DNA of 64,000 nt, from the NCBI RefSeq assembly GCF_041242975.1, contig NZ_CP162488.1, positions 1,602,001-1,666,000 of the forward strand. The letters are read 5' to 3'. How positions within the stretch are numbered: the stretch's first letter is position 1; each line of letters begins with the position of its first letter. Both the position numbers and the translations under genes were made by a program. Of this stretch, positions 42,975 through 50,853 are shown one piece after another. Origin of the DNA: Xanthomonas sp. DAR 35659. GTDB taxonomy: Bacteria > Pseudomonadota > Gammaproteobacteria > Xanthomonadales > Xanthomonadaceae. The notes under the pieces were generated by a model. It had not been told where the DNA came from. It saw only the letters and a program-made list of their open reading frames with translations, and did not search any database.

Positions 42975-44030
42975 TCAGCGTGATGCGGTCGGCAGTTCGT
43001 CCCACACCTTCGGATCCTCGGCGCCCAGCACCCAGCAACTGAAGCCTTCCAGGCCGTACTGCTTCACCAGGTCGTAGCGCGCGCGGAAGCTGCGCGCGTC
43101 CGGGCGGAACACCCACTCGCGCATGTCGTCGCGGTAGAAATAGAACCACGACTCCTGCTCGACCGGATCCCATTGCACGGTGGCGTTCTGCTCGATCGCC
43201 AGCGGGAACGATTCGTCGGCGTCGATGTAGGCCGCGGCGATGTTCGAGGCCTCGGTGCCGTCTTCCTTGACCGGGTTGCCGGTGTACCAGCGATAGCCGT
43301 AGGTGGCGATGCCCAGCGACAGCTTCTCCTTCGGCACCTGGGTCAGCGCGTAGTCCAGGTGCTTCTTCATCCACACCATGCCGTCGACCGGGCCGGGCGT
43401 GGTCCAGCGGGTGTGCTGGTCGTAGGTCATCAGGCTGACCAGGTCCACCGCCTGGCCCAGCGCCTTGAGGTCGTAGGCGCCGCGCCAGTATTCCCACATC
43501 CACTTGGAAAACGGCCCGCCCTCGGCGTAGCCCGGCGCGTTCGGCACCACCGCCACCGACATCTTCAGGCCGGCCTTGTGCAGTGCCTCGGCGGTCTGCT
43601 TGACCATCAGCGTGTAGGCGTCGCGGTCGGTCCAGGCGATGTTCTCGAAATCGAACTGGAAGCCGTAGTAGCCGTGCTTTTTGCCGTGCACCAGCAGCGC
43701 GGCGATCATGCGCTGCTTGGCCGCCTCGTCGTGCATCAGCTTGTGGAAGCCCTCGCGGCCGGTGGTCATCGACAGGATCGGCATCACCCGCAGCTTCTTC
43801 TGCTTGGCGATGTCGTAGATGTAGGCGTTGGGGGTGCCGTTGACCAGGCCGTTCTGGTCCACGCCGTACCAGGTCGGCACCACCACGTCGATCTTGTCCA
43901 CGTTGGCCAGGAACGAATTGGTCGATTTCTGCGTGCTCATCAGATAGAACAGCGCGGTCGGGTTCTTGGCCATCGCCGGGGCGCAGACCAGGACCAGGGC
44001 GAGCAACAGCCCTGCGAATCGCTTCATCAT
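42975..44030 (-). CDS. nixF: GH18 endo-beta-N-acetylglucosaminidase-like protein (NixF)
   Basis: 351 residues with a signal peptide (MMKRFAGLLLALVLVCAPAMA). GH18 barrel with a divergent catalytic motif: the DxxDxDxE line reads YGFQFDFE, so Asp127 and Glu129 (acid) are kept while the first two Asp are replaced. Glu129 and the later LVSLMTYDQHTRW (Tyr-Asp region) support activity through the substrate acetamido group. Its place between GH29 and GH20 genes fits cleavage within the chitobiose core. Short gaps (13 bases to nixE, 39 to nixG) mark a tight operon. Confidence 0.88.
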   Translation of the reverse strand: MMKRFAGLLLALVLVCAPAMAKNPTALFYLMSTQKSTNSFLANVDKIDVVVPTWYGVDQNGLVNGTPNAYIYDIAKQKKLRVMPILSMTTGREGFHKLMHDEAAKQRMIAALLVHGKKHGYYGFQFDFENIAWTDRDAYTLMVKQTAEALHKAGLKMSVAVVPNAPGYAEGGPFSKWMWEYWRGAYDLKALGQAVDLVSLMTYDQHTRWTTPGPVDGMVWMKKHLDYALTQVPKEKLSLGIATYGYRWYTGNPVKEDGTEASNIAAAYIDADESFPLAIEQNATVQWDPVEQESWFYFYRDDMREWVFRPDARSFRARYDLVKQYGLEGFSCWVLGAEDPKVWDELPTASR

Positions 44031-44043
44031 CGGGGGAATTCCG

Positions 44044-45732
44044 TTAGCGGGTGGGGGAGGGCAGGTCGATGCGGAACACGTAGGCGTGCTCGCCGGCGGG
44101 CTTGGCCGGCAGGGTCAGGTGCAGGCCGTCGGCGCGCTGCTCGAATGGCACCTGCTTGCCGGTAGCCAGCAGGGTCACGCCACGCACGCCGTCGGCGGCG
44201 GTGAGCGAGCGGATCACCGCCTTGCCGTCGGCCGGCCAGCCCAGCTCGATCGCGTACAGCGCGCCGTGGCCGGTGGTGAAGCGGAAATCCTCGGGCGTGT
44301 AGGGCTTGGTCTTGGTGTCCTGGAAGGTGCCCCCGACCACTTCGGTCGGGCCTTCGCCGTAGCTGCGCCACGGCTGGCTGTCGTAGATCGCCTCGCCGTT
44401 GGTCTTCAGCCACTTGCCGATCGACAGCAGGATGTCGCGCTCGGTGTCGGGGATCGAGCCGTCGGCGCGCGGGCCGATGTTGAGCATCAGGTTGCCGTTC
44501 TTGCTGACCACGTCCACCAGCATGTGCACGATGAAGGTGGGGGTCTTGTAGGTGTCGTTCTCCACGTAGCCCCACGAGGCGTTGCTGACCGAGGTGTCGG
44601 TCTGCCAGTGGGTCGGGTGGATGCCGGTGAGCTGGCCGCGTTCGATGTCCAGGGTGCCGGCGCCTTCCGGGAACGCGCCGAGCTTGTAGTTCACCACCAC
44701 CCCGTCGCCGCGCGCGGCGCCGTGGTTGTAGTAGTACGCCAGCATGGTCGGCAGGGTGCCGCGGAAGGTCGGGTGCGCGATCCACCAGTCGAAGTAGATC
44801 AGCTCCGGGTTATAGCGGTCGATCAGCTCGGTGGTGCGCGCCAGCCAGTCGTCCAGCCACGCCTGCGACACCGGCGTCCAGTCGTTGGCGACGTCGGCGT
44901 CGTCCTTGCCGCGCAGGCGGATCTGCGCCGGGCCGTACAGACCGGCGTAACGCGGATCGTTGACGTCCGAGTCGAACGTGCGGCCGCCGTCGAAGAACCA
45001 GTTGTGCTCGGCACGGTGCGAGGACAGGCCGAAATGCAGGCCTTCGGCGCGGATCGCCTTGGACAGTTCGCCGATCACGTCGCGCTTGGGCCCCATCCTG
45101 GTCGCGGTCCAGTCCGACAGCTGCGAGTCGTACATCGCGAAGCCATCGTGGTGTTCGGCCACCGGTACCACGTAGCGCGCGCCGGCCTCGCGGAACAGCC
45201 TGGCCCAGCCCTGCGGGTCGAACTTGGGCGCGGTGAACAGCGGGATCAGGTCCTTGTAGCCGAACGTGGACTGCGGGCCGTAGGTTTCGCGATGGTGCGC
45301 GTAGTCCTGGCTGTCCTTGGCGTCGGGTCGGTACATGTTGCGCGAGTACCACTCGTTGCCGAAGGCCGGCACCGAGAACACGCCCCAGTGGATGAAGATG
45401 CCGAACTTGGCGTTGTCGTACCACTCAGGCGAACGGTACTGCTTCAGCGAGGTCCAGTCCGGGCGGAACGGTCCCTTGCGCGCACCAGCGGCGGCTTCGC
45501 GCACCAGCCGCGCGCGTTCGGGCGCGTACTTGGCGGTGGCTTGCAGCCATTGCTGGTCGATCTGCTCGGGGCTGAGCGTGGTGGCGGTGGGCGCGGTCGG
45601 GGACGGCGCATCCGCGGCGCAGGCGGGCATGGCCGCCAACGCGAGAAGAAGGGAAAGGCTGCTGGCCAGAGTCTTGCGTACAGCTCCGGCGTGGCGGGAT
45701 CGGTCCGCGCGCGCGCGGGTCTCGGACGTCAT
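44044..45732 (-). CDS. nixE: Alpha-L-fucosidase GH29 (NixE)
   Basis: 562 residues with a signal peptide that starts late (KTLASSLSLLLALAAMPACA, residues 20-39; the N-terminal extension is charged). GH29 signatures: WYDNAKFGIFIHWGVFSVPAFGNEWYSRNM, YVVPVAEHHDGFAMYDS and the nucleophile Asp315 in LIYFDWW. KNGNLMLNIGPRADGSIP belongs to the C-terminal part of the barrel. It should release core alpha-1,3-linked or antennary fucose of plant N-glycans. First glycosidase gene of the operon, 101 bases after the receptor gene; a strong terminator hairpin lies in that gap. A GAGGAG site precedes the ATG. Confidence 0.92.
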   Translation of the reverse strand: MTSETRARADRSRHAGAVRKTLASSLSLLLALAAMPACAADAPSPTAPTATTLSPEQIDQQWLQATAKYAPERARLVREAAAGARKGPFRPDWTSLKQYRSPEWYDNAKFGIFIHWGVFSVPAFGNEWYSRNMYRPDAKDSQDYAHHRETYGPQSTFGYKDLIPLFTAPKFDPQGWARLFREAGARYVVPVAEHHDGFAMYDSQLSDWTATRMGPKRDVIGELSKAIRAEGLHFGLSSHRAEHNWFFDGGRTFDSDVNDPRYAGLYGPAQIRLRGKDDADVANDWTPVSQAWLDDWLARTTELIDRYNPELIYFDWWIAHPTFRGTLPTMLAYYYNHGAARGDGVVVNYKLGAFPEGAGTLDIERGQLTGIHPTHWQTDTSVSNASWGYVENDTYKTPTFIVHMLVDVVSKNGNLMLNIGPRADGSIPDTERDILLSIGKWLKTNGEAIYDSQPWRSYGEGPTEVVGGTFQDTKTKPYTPEDFRFTTGHGALYAIELGWPADGKAVIRSLTAADGVRGVTLLATGKQVPFEQRADGLHLTLPAKPAGEHAYVFRIDLPSPTR

Positions 45733-45784
45733 GGCACTGCACTCCTCTGTCGAAACGCGATGCCGGCGCGAGCGAGCCGCCGGA

Positions 45785-45824
45785 CAAAAAAGGGCGCGCC
45801 ACCGTGGAGGGTCGGTGGCGCGCC
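45785..45824 (-). terminator. Intrinsic terminator between the receptor gene and nixE
   Basis: GGCGCGCCACCG (45793-45804) pairs with CGGTGGCGCGCC (45813-45824), a perfect 12-bp stem, followed on the minus strand by CTTTTTT. It should stop most transcripts after the receptor gene and let a fraction read into nixE-nixL, giving more receptor than enzyme, unless nixE has its own promoter. Confidence 0.85.
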
Positions 45825-45833
45825 AGTGCTACA

Positions 45834-48485
45834 TCAGAACTTGAAGTTCAGCTGCGCCTGGTAGCCACGGCCGTTCTTGTACATGCCGATCGGCGCGTAC
45901 TTGACCTCGTTGTACCAGTAGTACGTGGAGTCGAGCAGGTTGGTGGCGCTGACGCTGACGCTCATCCAGTCGTTGATCTCGTACGAAGCGGTCAGGTCCA
46001 ACTGCTTGTACGCGTCGGTGAACACCTGCGAATCCAGGCGGCCGATCTGGGTGAAGTACTTGGAACGGTAGCTGTAGTTGACGCGCACCATCCACGGGCC
46101 GTTTTCCCAGTAGGGAATCACGTTGTAGGTGTTGCGCGACAGGTACGGCAGGTTCAGGCCATCCTGGGAATCGGACTCGGCGTAGGTGTAGTTCGCCTGC
46201 AGGCCGAAGCCATAGCCGAACGCCTGCTGGTAGTTCAGCGAAGCGCCCTTGACCTTGGCGCCGGTGGCATTGACCGGCCGGGTCACGCTGTACGGCTGGT
46301 TGACGATATTGTTGGTCGGGTCGCTGAGGATCTCGGTGGTCGTGGTGGTGACGATGTAGGAGCCGATGTCGCGGTAGAACAGTTCCGCCGACAGCATGCT
46401 GGACGGCGCGAAGTACCATTCGGCGGCCAGGTCATAGTTGGTCGACTCGTACGGCTTCAGGTCCGGGTTGCCGCCGCTGGCGGTCAGGTCGCCGCTGGTG
46501 CTGTTGAGGGAGAACGAACCGGCCAGATCGCCATAACGCGGACGTGCGATCACCTTGGCCGCCGAGAAGCGCAGCACCTTGGTGTCGTCCAGGTCGTAGG
46601 CGATGTTGAAGCTCGGCAGCGGCTTCTTGTACTCGTTGCTGACCTGCTGGAAGGTGTAGGTCGTGCCGCCGTCGTTGGTCTGGTAGTACTGCGACTTGTC
46701 CTTGGTGTCGGCGTAGCGCAGGCCGATGTTGCCGCGGATCTTGCCGGTCTCGAAGTTCAACTGCGCGTACAGGTCGTTGGTGATTTCCTTGACGTCGTAG
46801 ATCTGGCCGTACTTGGGCGTCAGCGCGGCCTGCGGCAGCCCCTTGAGGTAGGACAGGACCGAGTGCAGGTTGGCGGTCGGCCAGTTGACCAGATCGCCAC
46901 TGGCGCCCAGGCCGTCGTACAGGCCGCCCGGCGTGGTGCCCGGGTTGAAGTCGGTCAGCAGCACGTCCTGGTTGGCGAAGATCGCATTGCCGCGCGAATT
47001 CTGGCCGTTGTCGTGGTTGATGTACTTGTAGCCCACCAGCACCTTGTTGAACGGGCCCCACTGCAGGTCGCGGGCTGCGTCGAACTGGAAGTACTTCTCC
47101 TTGTCCTCGGTGGTCGTGTACTCCACGCCGCCGGCTTGCTGGCCGGACGCCAGGCCCCAGTTCGACGCGCTGTTGTCGTCGTAGGTGACGCCGGTGTGGC
47201 TGCCGTCGTAGTTGAAGTTATAGCCGCCGTTCTGCAGCAGGAACTTCATCAGGTACTCGGGATTCTTGCCGCCGGTGGCCTTGGTGGTGCCGGCCTGGCT
47301 GGTGAACACCCAGTTGTCGCCGTACCAGTCGTGGCGCAGGTTCACGCTCTTGGTGGTGACGGTGCTTTCGCGGTAGTTGGTGTCGAGCTGGGCGTAGGGT
47401 TGCGCGATGGCGCTGTCGGACACGGTCGCCGACGTGATGTACCCACCTTGCACATTGGCTTGGGTCACCAGCGCCTGGTTGTTGATGCTCACGCTCGGGT
47501 CGGCGGCGGAGGGCGAGCCGCAGGAGGTGCAGACGTAGCGCGATTCGCTGAAGTTGTTGTACTTGCCCTTGATGTAGATGCCGGTCAGGTTGAACTCGTT
47601 CTGCTCGTTCGGCTTCCACTGCAGCGCGCCCTGCAGGCCATTGCGCTCGCGGGTCTGCTGGAAGTAGGCGCTGTTGATGCCGGCCGGAATCTTGGCGGTA
47701 GCAACGTTACCTCCGTCGCCCGTGATGGTGGCGGTGGCGGGGATGCCGGCGCCGGTCCCGTAGCCGAAGAACTCGATGCCGGCGCGCGAGATGTCCTGCT
47801 TGTCGTGGGTGGCGGAGATCAACGCGCCGAAGGTCTCGTCGTCGTTCTTCCAGCTCCACAGCGCCGAGCCGCGCGGGTTGCCTTCCTCCGAACGGTCGTT
47901 GTAGTTGTAGCCGACCGAGCCGCGGATGGTGTTCTTCGGCAGGTCCAGCGGCTTGCGGGTATGCACGATCACGGTGCCGCCGATCGAGCCTTCGTCGATG
48001 CGCGCTTCCGGGGTCTTGTAGACCTCCATCAGGCCGATGATTTCCGGCGACAGCAGGGTGTAGTTGAAGGTGCGGCCGCTGGTGTCGGTCGGATTGCCGC
48101 CCCAGTCGCCCGAGGCGATGGTCTGGCCGTTGAGCAGCACGCGGTTCAGCGCCGGGTCGGTGCCGTTGATGCTGACCTTCTCGCCTTCGCCGAACTGGCG
48201 GTCCACGCTGATGCCCGGCAGGTGCGCCAGCGACTCGGCGGCATTGGTGTCCGGGAACTTGCCGATGTCCTCGGCGCTGATCGCATCGACGATGGAGTTG
48301 GCCGAGCGCTTGACCGCCTGGCTCTTTTCCAGCGAGGCGCGGTAGCCGGTGACGGTGATGGTGTCCAGTTCCTGGACGTTCTTCGATTCCGCGCCGGAAG
48401 CGGGTGCTTCCTGCGCCATTGCGTTACCGGACAGGTACAGCGCGGCCATGATGCTGATGGCTAACGTGGTGGTGCGGCTATTCAT
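45834..48485 (-). CDS. TonB-dependent receptor of the N-glycan locus
   Basis: 883 residues with a signal peptide (ALYLSGNAMAQ). Near the N-terminus is the TonB box region ELDTITVTGYRAS, then the plug domain (SANSIVDAISAEDIGKFPDTNAAESLAHLPGISVDRQFGEGEKVSINGTDPALNRVLLNG) and a 22-strand barrel ending in Phe (LNFKF), the outer-membrane assembly signal. It imports a substrate too large for porins, here probably N-glycan fragments or glycopeptides. It heads the nix operon. A NagQ-like operator lies 420 bases upstream, so the transcript would have a long leader. Residues after the plug are typical of Xanthomonas carbohydrate-uptake receptors. Confidence 0.92.
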   Translation of the reverse strand: MNSRTTTLAISIMAALYLSGNAMAQEAPASGAESKNVQELDTITVTGYRASLEKSQAVKRSANSIVDAISAEDIGKFPDTNAAESLAHLPGISVDRQFGEGEKVSINGTDPALNRVLLNGQTIASGDWGGNPTDTSGRTFNYTLLSPEIIGLMEVYKTPEARIDEGSIGGTVIVHTRKPLDLPKNTIRGSVGYNYNDRSEEGNPRGSALWSWKNDDETFGALISATHDKQDISRAGIEFFGYGTGAGIPATATITGDGGNVATAKIPAGINSAYFQQTRERNGLQGALQWKPNEQNEFNLTGIYIKGKYNNFSESRYVCTSCGSPSAADPSVSINNQALVTQANVQGGYITSATVSDSAIAQPYAQLDTNYRESTVTTKSVNLRHDWYGDNWVFTSQAGTTKATGGKNPEYLMKFLLQNGGYNFNYDGSHTGVTYDDNSASNWGLASGQQAGGVEYTTTEDKEKYFQFDAARDLQWGPFNKVLVGYKYINHDNGQNSRGNAIFANQDVLLTDFNPGTTPGGLYDGLGASGDLVNWPTANLHSVLSYLKGLPQAALTPKYGQIYDVKEITNDLYAQLNFETGKIRGNIGLRYADTKDKSQYYQTNDGGTTYTFQQVSNEYKKPLPSFNIAYDLDDTKVLRFSAAKVIARPRYGDLAGSFSLNSTSGDLTASGGNPDLKPYESTNYDLAAEWYFAPSSMLSAELFYRDIGSYIVTTTTTEILSDPTNNIVNQPYSVTRPVNATGAKVKGASLNYQQAFGYGFGLQANYTYAESDSQDGLNLPYLSRNTYNVIPYWENGPWMVRVNYSYRSKYFTQIGRLDSQVFTDAYKQLDLTASYEINDWMSVSVSATNLLDSTYYWYNEVKYAPIGMYKNGRGYQAQLNFKF

Positions 48486-48905
48486 TGGCTAACCTCTGGG
48501 TTGGTACGTGGGCATCAGGTGCCAACCGATGTTTCGGTGTGCTGGCCGTTGCCCGGCCTGGTTGGCGCGACCCCTCGCGGTGGCTGCGCGTCTCGCGTTT
48601 CGGTGCGCGTCGTCCGGTCGCTGACGCGGAAGTAGCCGGCCGGCGGCACCGAAGCGCCGGTCCTTCCTTTGTTTCCTGGTGCAAAACCAAATACGGCAAT
48701 TGGTGCATGTCCCGACATTCGTGCTCGCCGGACGGCTGGCGGGCGGTGGCGCGAACGATCCGCCTTCCGTTGCGGGGCGCGCGCCGTAGGGCGGCTTCGG
48801 TACGCATGTCATGACGCCGGAACCACGGTCCGTGCTGGTTCCAGGCCCTGACCCCGTCAGGTCTCGAAGCTGTAAAATTTGTGTGATCCGAGTCTGTATT
48901 GGTGC

Positions 48906-48919
48906 TGACAGCGTTGTCA
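48906..48919 (-). promoter_or_regulatory. NagQ-like operator of the nix receptor gene
   Basis: TGACAGCGTTGTCA. Read on the minus strand it contains TTGACAACG, a good -35 box; 16 bases later is TACAGA as a possible -10. A repressor sitting here would block the promoter. The motif agrees with the NagQ (LacI-type, GlcNAc-responsive) box as I remember it. Confidence 0.65.
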
Positions 48920-49278
48920 ACACGTTCTTCACGTGATGTTGACGAATCACGCCGTGGTGACGCTTAGATGCGGCGTGGTGGATGGGTGGTCACCGCTGAT
49001 TGGGGATGTAGGTACTTGTCTGTGAAGGAATTTATGCCAACCTCACAATCGAGGGTCGCGCTTTCGGTCGCACCTGCGGTGTCCCGCCGCCGTGTCGGGC
49101 GGGATGCGTCCGCCGACAAATTTGTGCATTGCGGCGAAGTTTTGCGACAGATGTTCACTGGTGGACAGCGCCGCGCGGCATGGCTATAACTCGTTCCAAC
49201 TGCGTTCCAACCGGATGCGAATTCCCACCGATGACTTATTGTGCGAAGAATGCGGAAGGCGAGCCGGGGCGAATTCAT

Positions 49279-49296
49279 CTTGACAACGTTGTCAAG
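49279..49296 (+). promoter_or_regulatory. NagQ-like operator of the glucokinase gene
   Basis: CTTGACAACGTTGTCAAG, a perfect 18-base palindrome about 70 bases before the glucokinase start codon. Its TTGACA is in the right orientation for a -35 box; the -10 is weak. Confidence 0.7.
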
Positions 49297-49364
49297 GTGA
49301 TCCGAAACTCGATCGATCAACAGGCCAGTCGGCGCGCGCACTGTGGGGCGCAACGGGAGAACAC

Positions 49365-50384
49365 GTGTCTGCAAGCAGTTCGCCACTAGGAGCGGCCGCC
49401 TCGCGCGCCGAGCCGTTCATCGCTGCCGATGTCGGCGGCACGCATGTCCGTATCGGCTTGGTGGCGCGTGGGGACGCGACCGACACGGCGCCGGTCAAGC
49501 TGCTGGACTATCGCAAGTACCGCTGCGCCGACTACCCGGGGCTGGCCGAGATCATCGGCGAGTTCCTGTCCGGGGTGAGCGGTCCGGCGCCCACCCGCGG
49601 GGTGATCGCCAGTGCCGGCTACGCGCTGGAGGACGGTCGCGTGATCACCACCAACCTGCCGTGGAGCCTGTCGCCGCCGGAGATCCGTGAGCGCTTGGGC
49701 CTGCAGGCGTTGCATCTGGTCAACGATTTCGAGGCGGTGGCCTACGCGGCGGCGTCGATGGACGCCAGCGAGGTGCTGCACCTGACCGGCCCGCGCACGG
49801 CGCAGCGCGGCCCGGCGCTGGTGATCGGTCCGGGCACGGGGCTCGGCGCGGCGGTGTGGATCCCGGCCAACGGCGGTGCCGTGGTGCTGGCGACCGAAGC
49901 CGGCCATGCCGCCTTGGCGTTCGGCAGCGAGCTGGAGATGGCCATCGCGCAGCGGCTGTTGCGCACGCGCAGCTACGTGCCGGTCGAGCACCTGCTGTCC
50001 GGTCCCGGGCTGCTCAATCTCTATCACGTGGTATGCGAACTGCGCGACGCCGCGCCGGCGCACGCCACGCCCAGCGACATCACCGCGGCCGCACTGGCCG
50101 GCCACGACGCGCTGGCGCGCGAGGCGCTGGCGGCCTTCTGCGGCCTGCTCGGCAGCGTGGTCGGCGACATGGCGCTGATGTACGGCATCCAGAGCGGCAT
50201 CTACCTGGCCGGCGGGTTCCTGCCGCAGATCGGCGAGTTCCTGCTCGCCAGCGACTTCGTCGCGCGTTACTTGAACAAGGGCGCGATGCGCCCGGCGCTG
50301 GAGCAGATCCCGGTGAAGCTGGTGGAGCACGGCCAGCTCGGTGTGATCGGCGCGGCCAACTGGTTCCTGCAGCAGCCCCGATAG
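49365..50384 (+). CDS. glk: Glucokinase-family sugar kinase
   Basis: 339 residues, GTG start at 49365 after GGGAG. Bacterial glucokinase family: the phosphate-1 motif FIAADVGGTHVRIGLV, then HLVNDFEAVAYA (catalytic Asp in NDF), GPGTGLGAAVW and the C-terminal GIYLAGGFLPQ. It phosphorylates glucose or a related hexose in the cytoplasm. Its location divergent from the nix receptor, behind a shared type of operator, suggests it handles sugars freed from glycans, possibly after conversion, or acts on GlcNAc or mannose; specificity cannot be read from sequence. A terminator follows at 50513. Confidence 0.88.
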   Translation: MSASSSPLGAAASRAEPFIAADVGGTHVRIGLVARGDATDTAPVKLLDYRKYRCADYPGLAEIIGEFLSGVSGPAPTRGVIASAGYALEDGRVITTNLPWSLSPPEIRERLGLQALHLVNDFEAVAYAAASMDASEVLHLTGPRTAQRGPALVIGPGTGLGAAVWIPANGGAVVLATEAGHAALAFGSELEMAIAQRLLRTRSYVPVEHLLSGPGLLNLYHVVCELRDAAPAHATPSDITAAALAGHDALAREALAAFCGLLGSVVGDMALMYGIQSGIYLAGGFLPQIGEFLLASDFVARYLNKGAMRPALEQIPVKLVEHGQLGVIGAANWFLQQPR

Positions 50385-50512
50385 CACGTTCCTGCCCGCG
50401 TCGGGCGCATTGGCGAAAGGGGGCCGTGCTGTCGGTGGCGCGCGGCGTTTCCGTGATCGCTCGCCGCGGCTGAAAGAATCCTCGCATCTCGCGTTTGCAC
50501 TTGGCGCGATCC

Positions 50513-50538
50513 GGCATCACTGCGGTGTGCCGTTTTTT
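50513..50538 (+). terminator. Probable terminator downstream of glk
   Basis: GGCA(T)CAC-TGCG-GTGTGCC, a 7-bp stem with one bulged T, followed by GTTTTTT. Confidence 0.6.
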
Positions 50539-50539
50539 C

Positions 50540-50610
50540 TGTCGCGGCTGAAGCCGCTCCTACAAGAGCGAGCAGTGCGGCCTTGTGTAGGAGCGGCTTC
50601 AGCCGCGACA
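50540..50610. repeat. REP pair (BIME) after glk
   Basis: Inverted REP copies at 50540-50564 and 50586-50610 between the convergent glucokinase and second receptor genes. Confidence 0.9.
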
Positions 50611-50767
50611 GAACGATGAAGCGGTCACGATGCCAGAGCATTCACGGAAAACACGGCACCAACGAAGGCCGCTCCCTCGTCCCGCCGCATCGGCGGGGCC
50701 GGGGCTCGCCGCTGCGTCGTGACTGGCGCCTTTCGGTCGCCACAGGCCGTTCGTGAAATCGCTTGGC

Positions 50768-50807
50768 AGCCACCGTAAGCGCCGGCGCAGCGACGCTTAC
50801 GGGTGGC
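50768..50807 (-). other. Long stem-loop after the second receptor gene
   Basis: GCCACCGTAAGCG pairs with CGCTTACGGGTGGC with one bulge. No T-run follows on the minus strand, so it is more likely an RNA-protecting 3' hairpin than a simple intrinsic terminator. Confidence 0.5.
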
Positions 50808-50853
50808 GCGATGACGAACTGGCCGGCGTCCACGCCATCGCCATCGCCACGTC

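Larger units (their letters stand above)
48486..49364. promoter_or_regulatory. Divergent control region of the nix receptor and glucokinase genes
   Basis: About 880 bases without a gene, with two palindromic operators (48906-48919 and 49279-49296). The two operators lie about 360 bases apart, each with a TTGACA facing its own gene. Confidence 0.6.
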
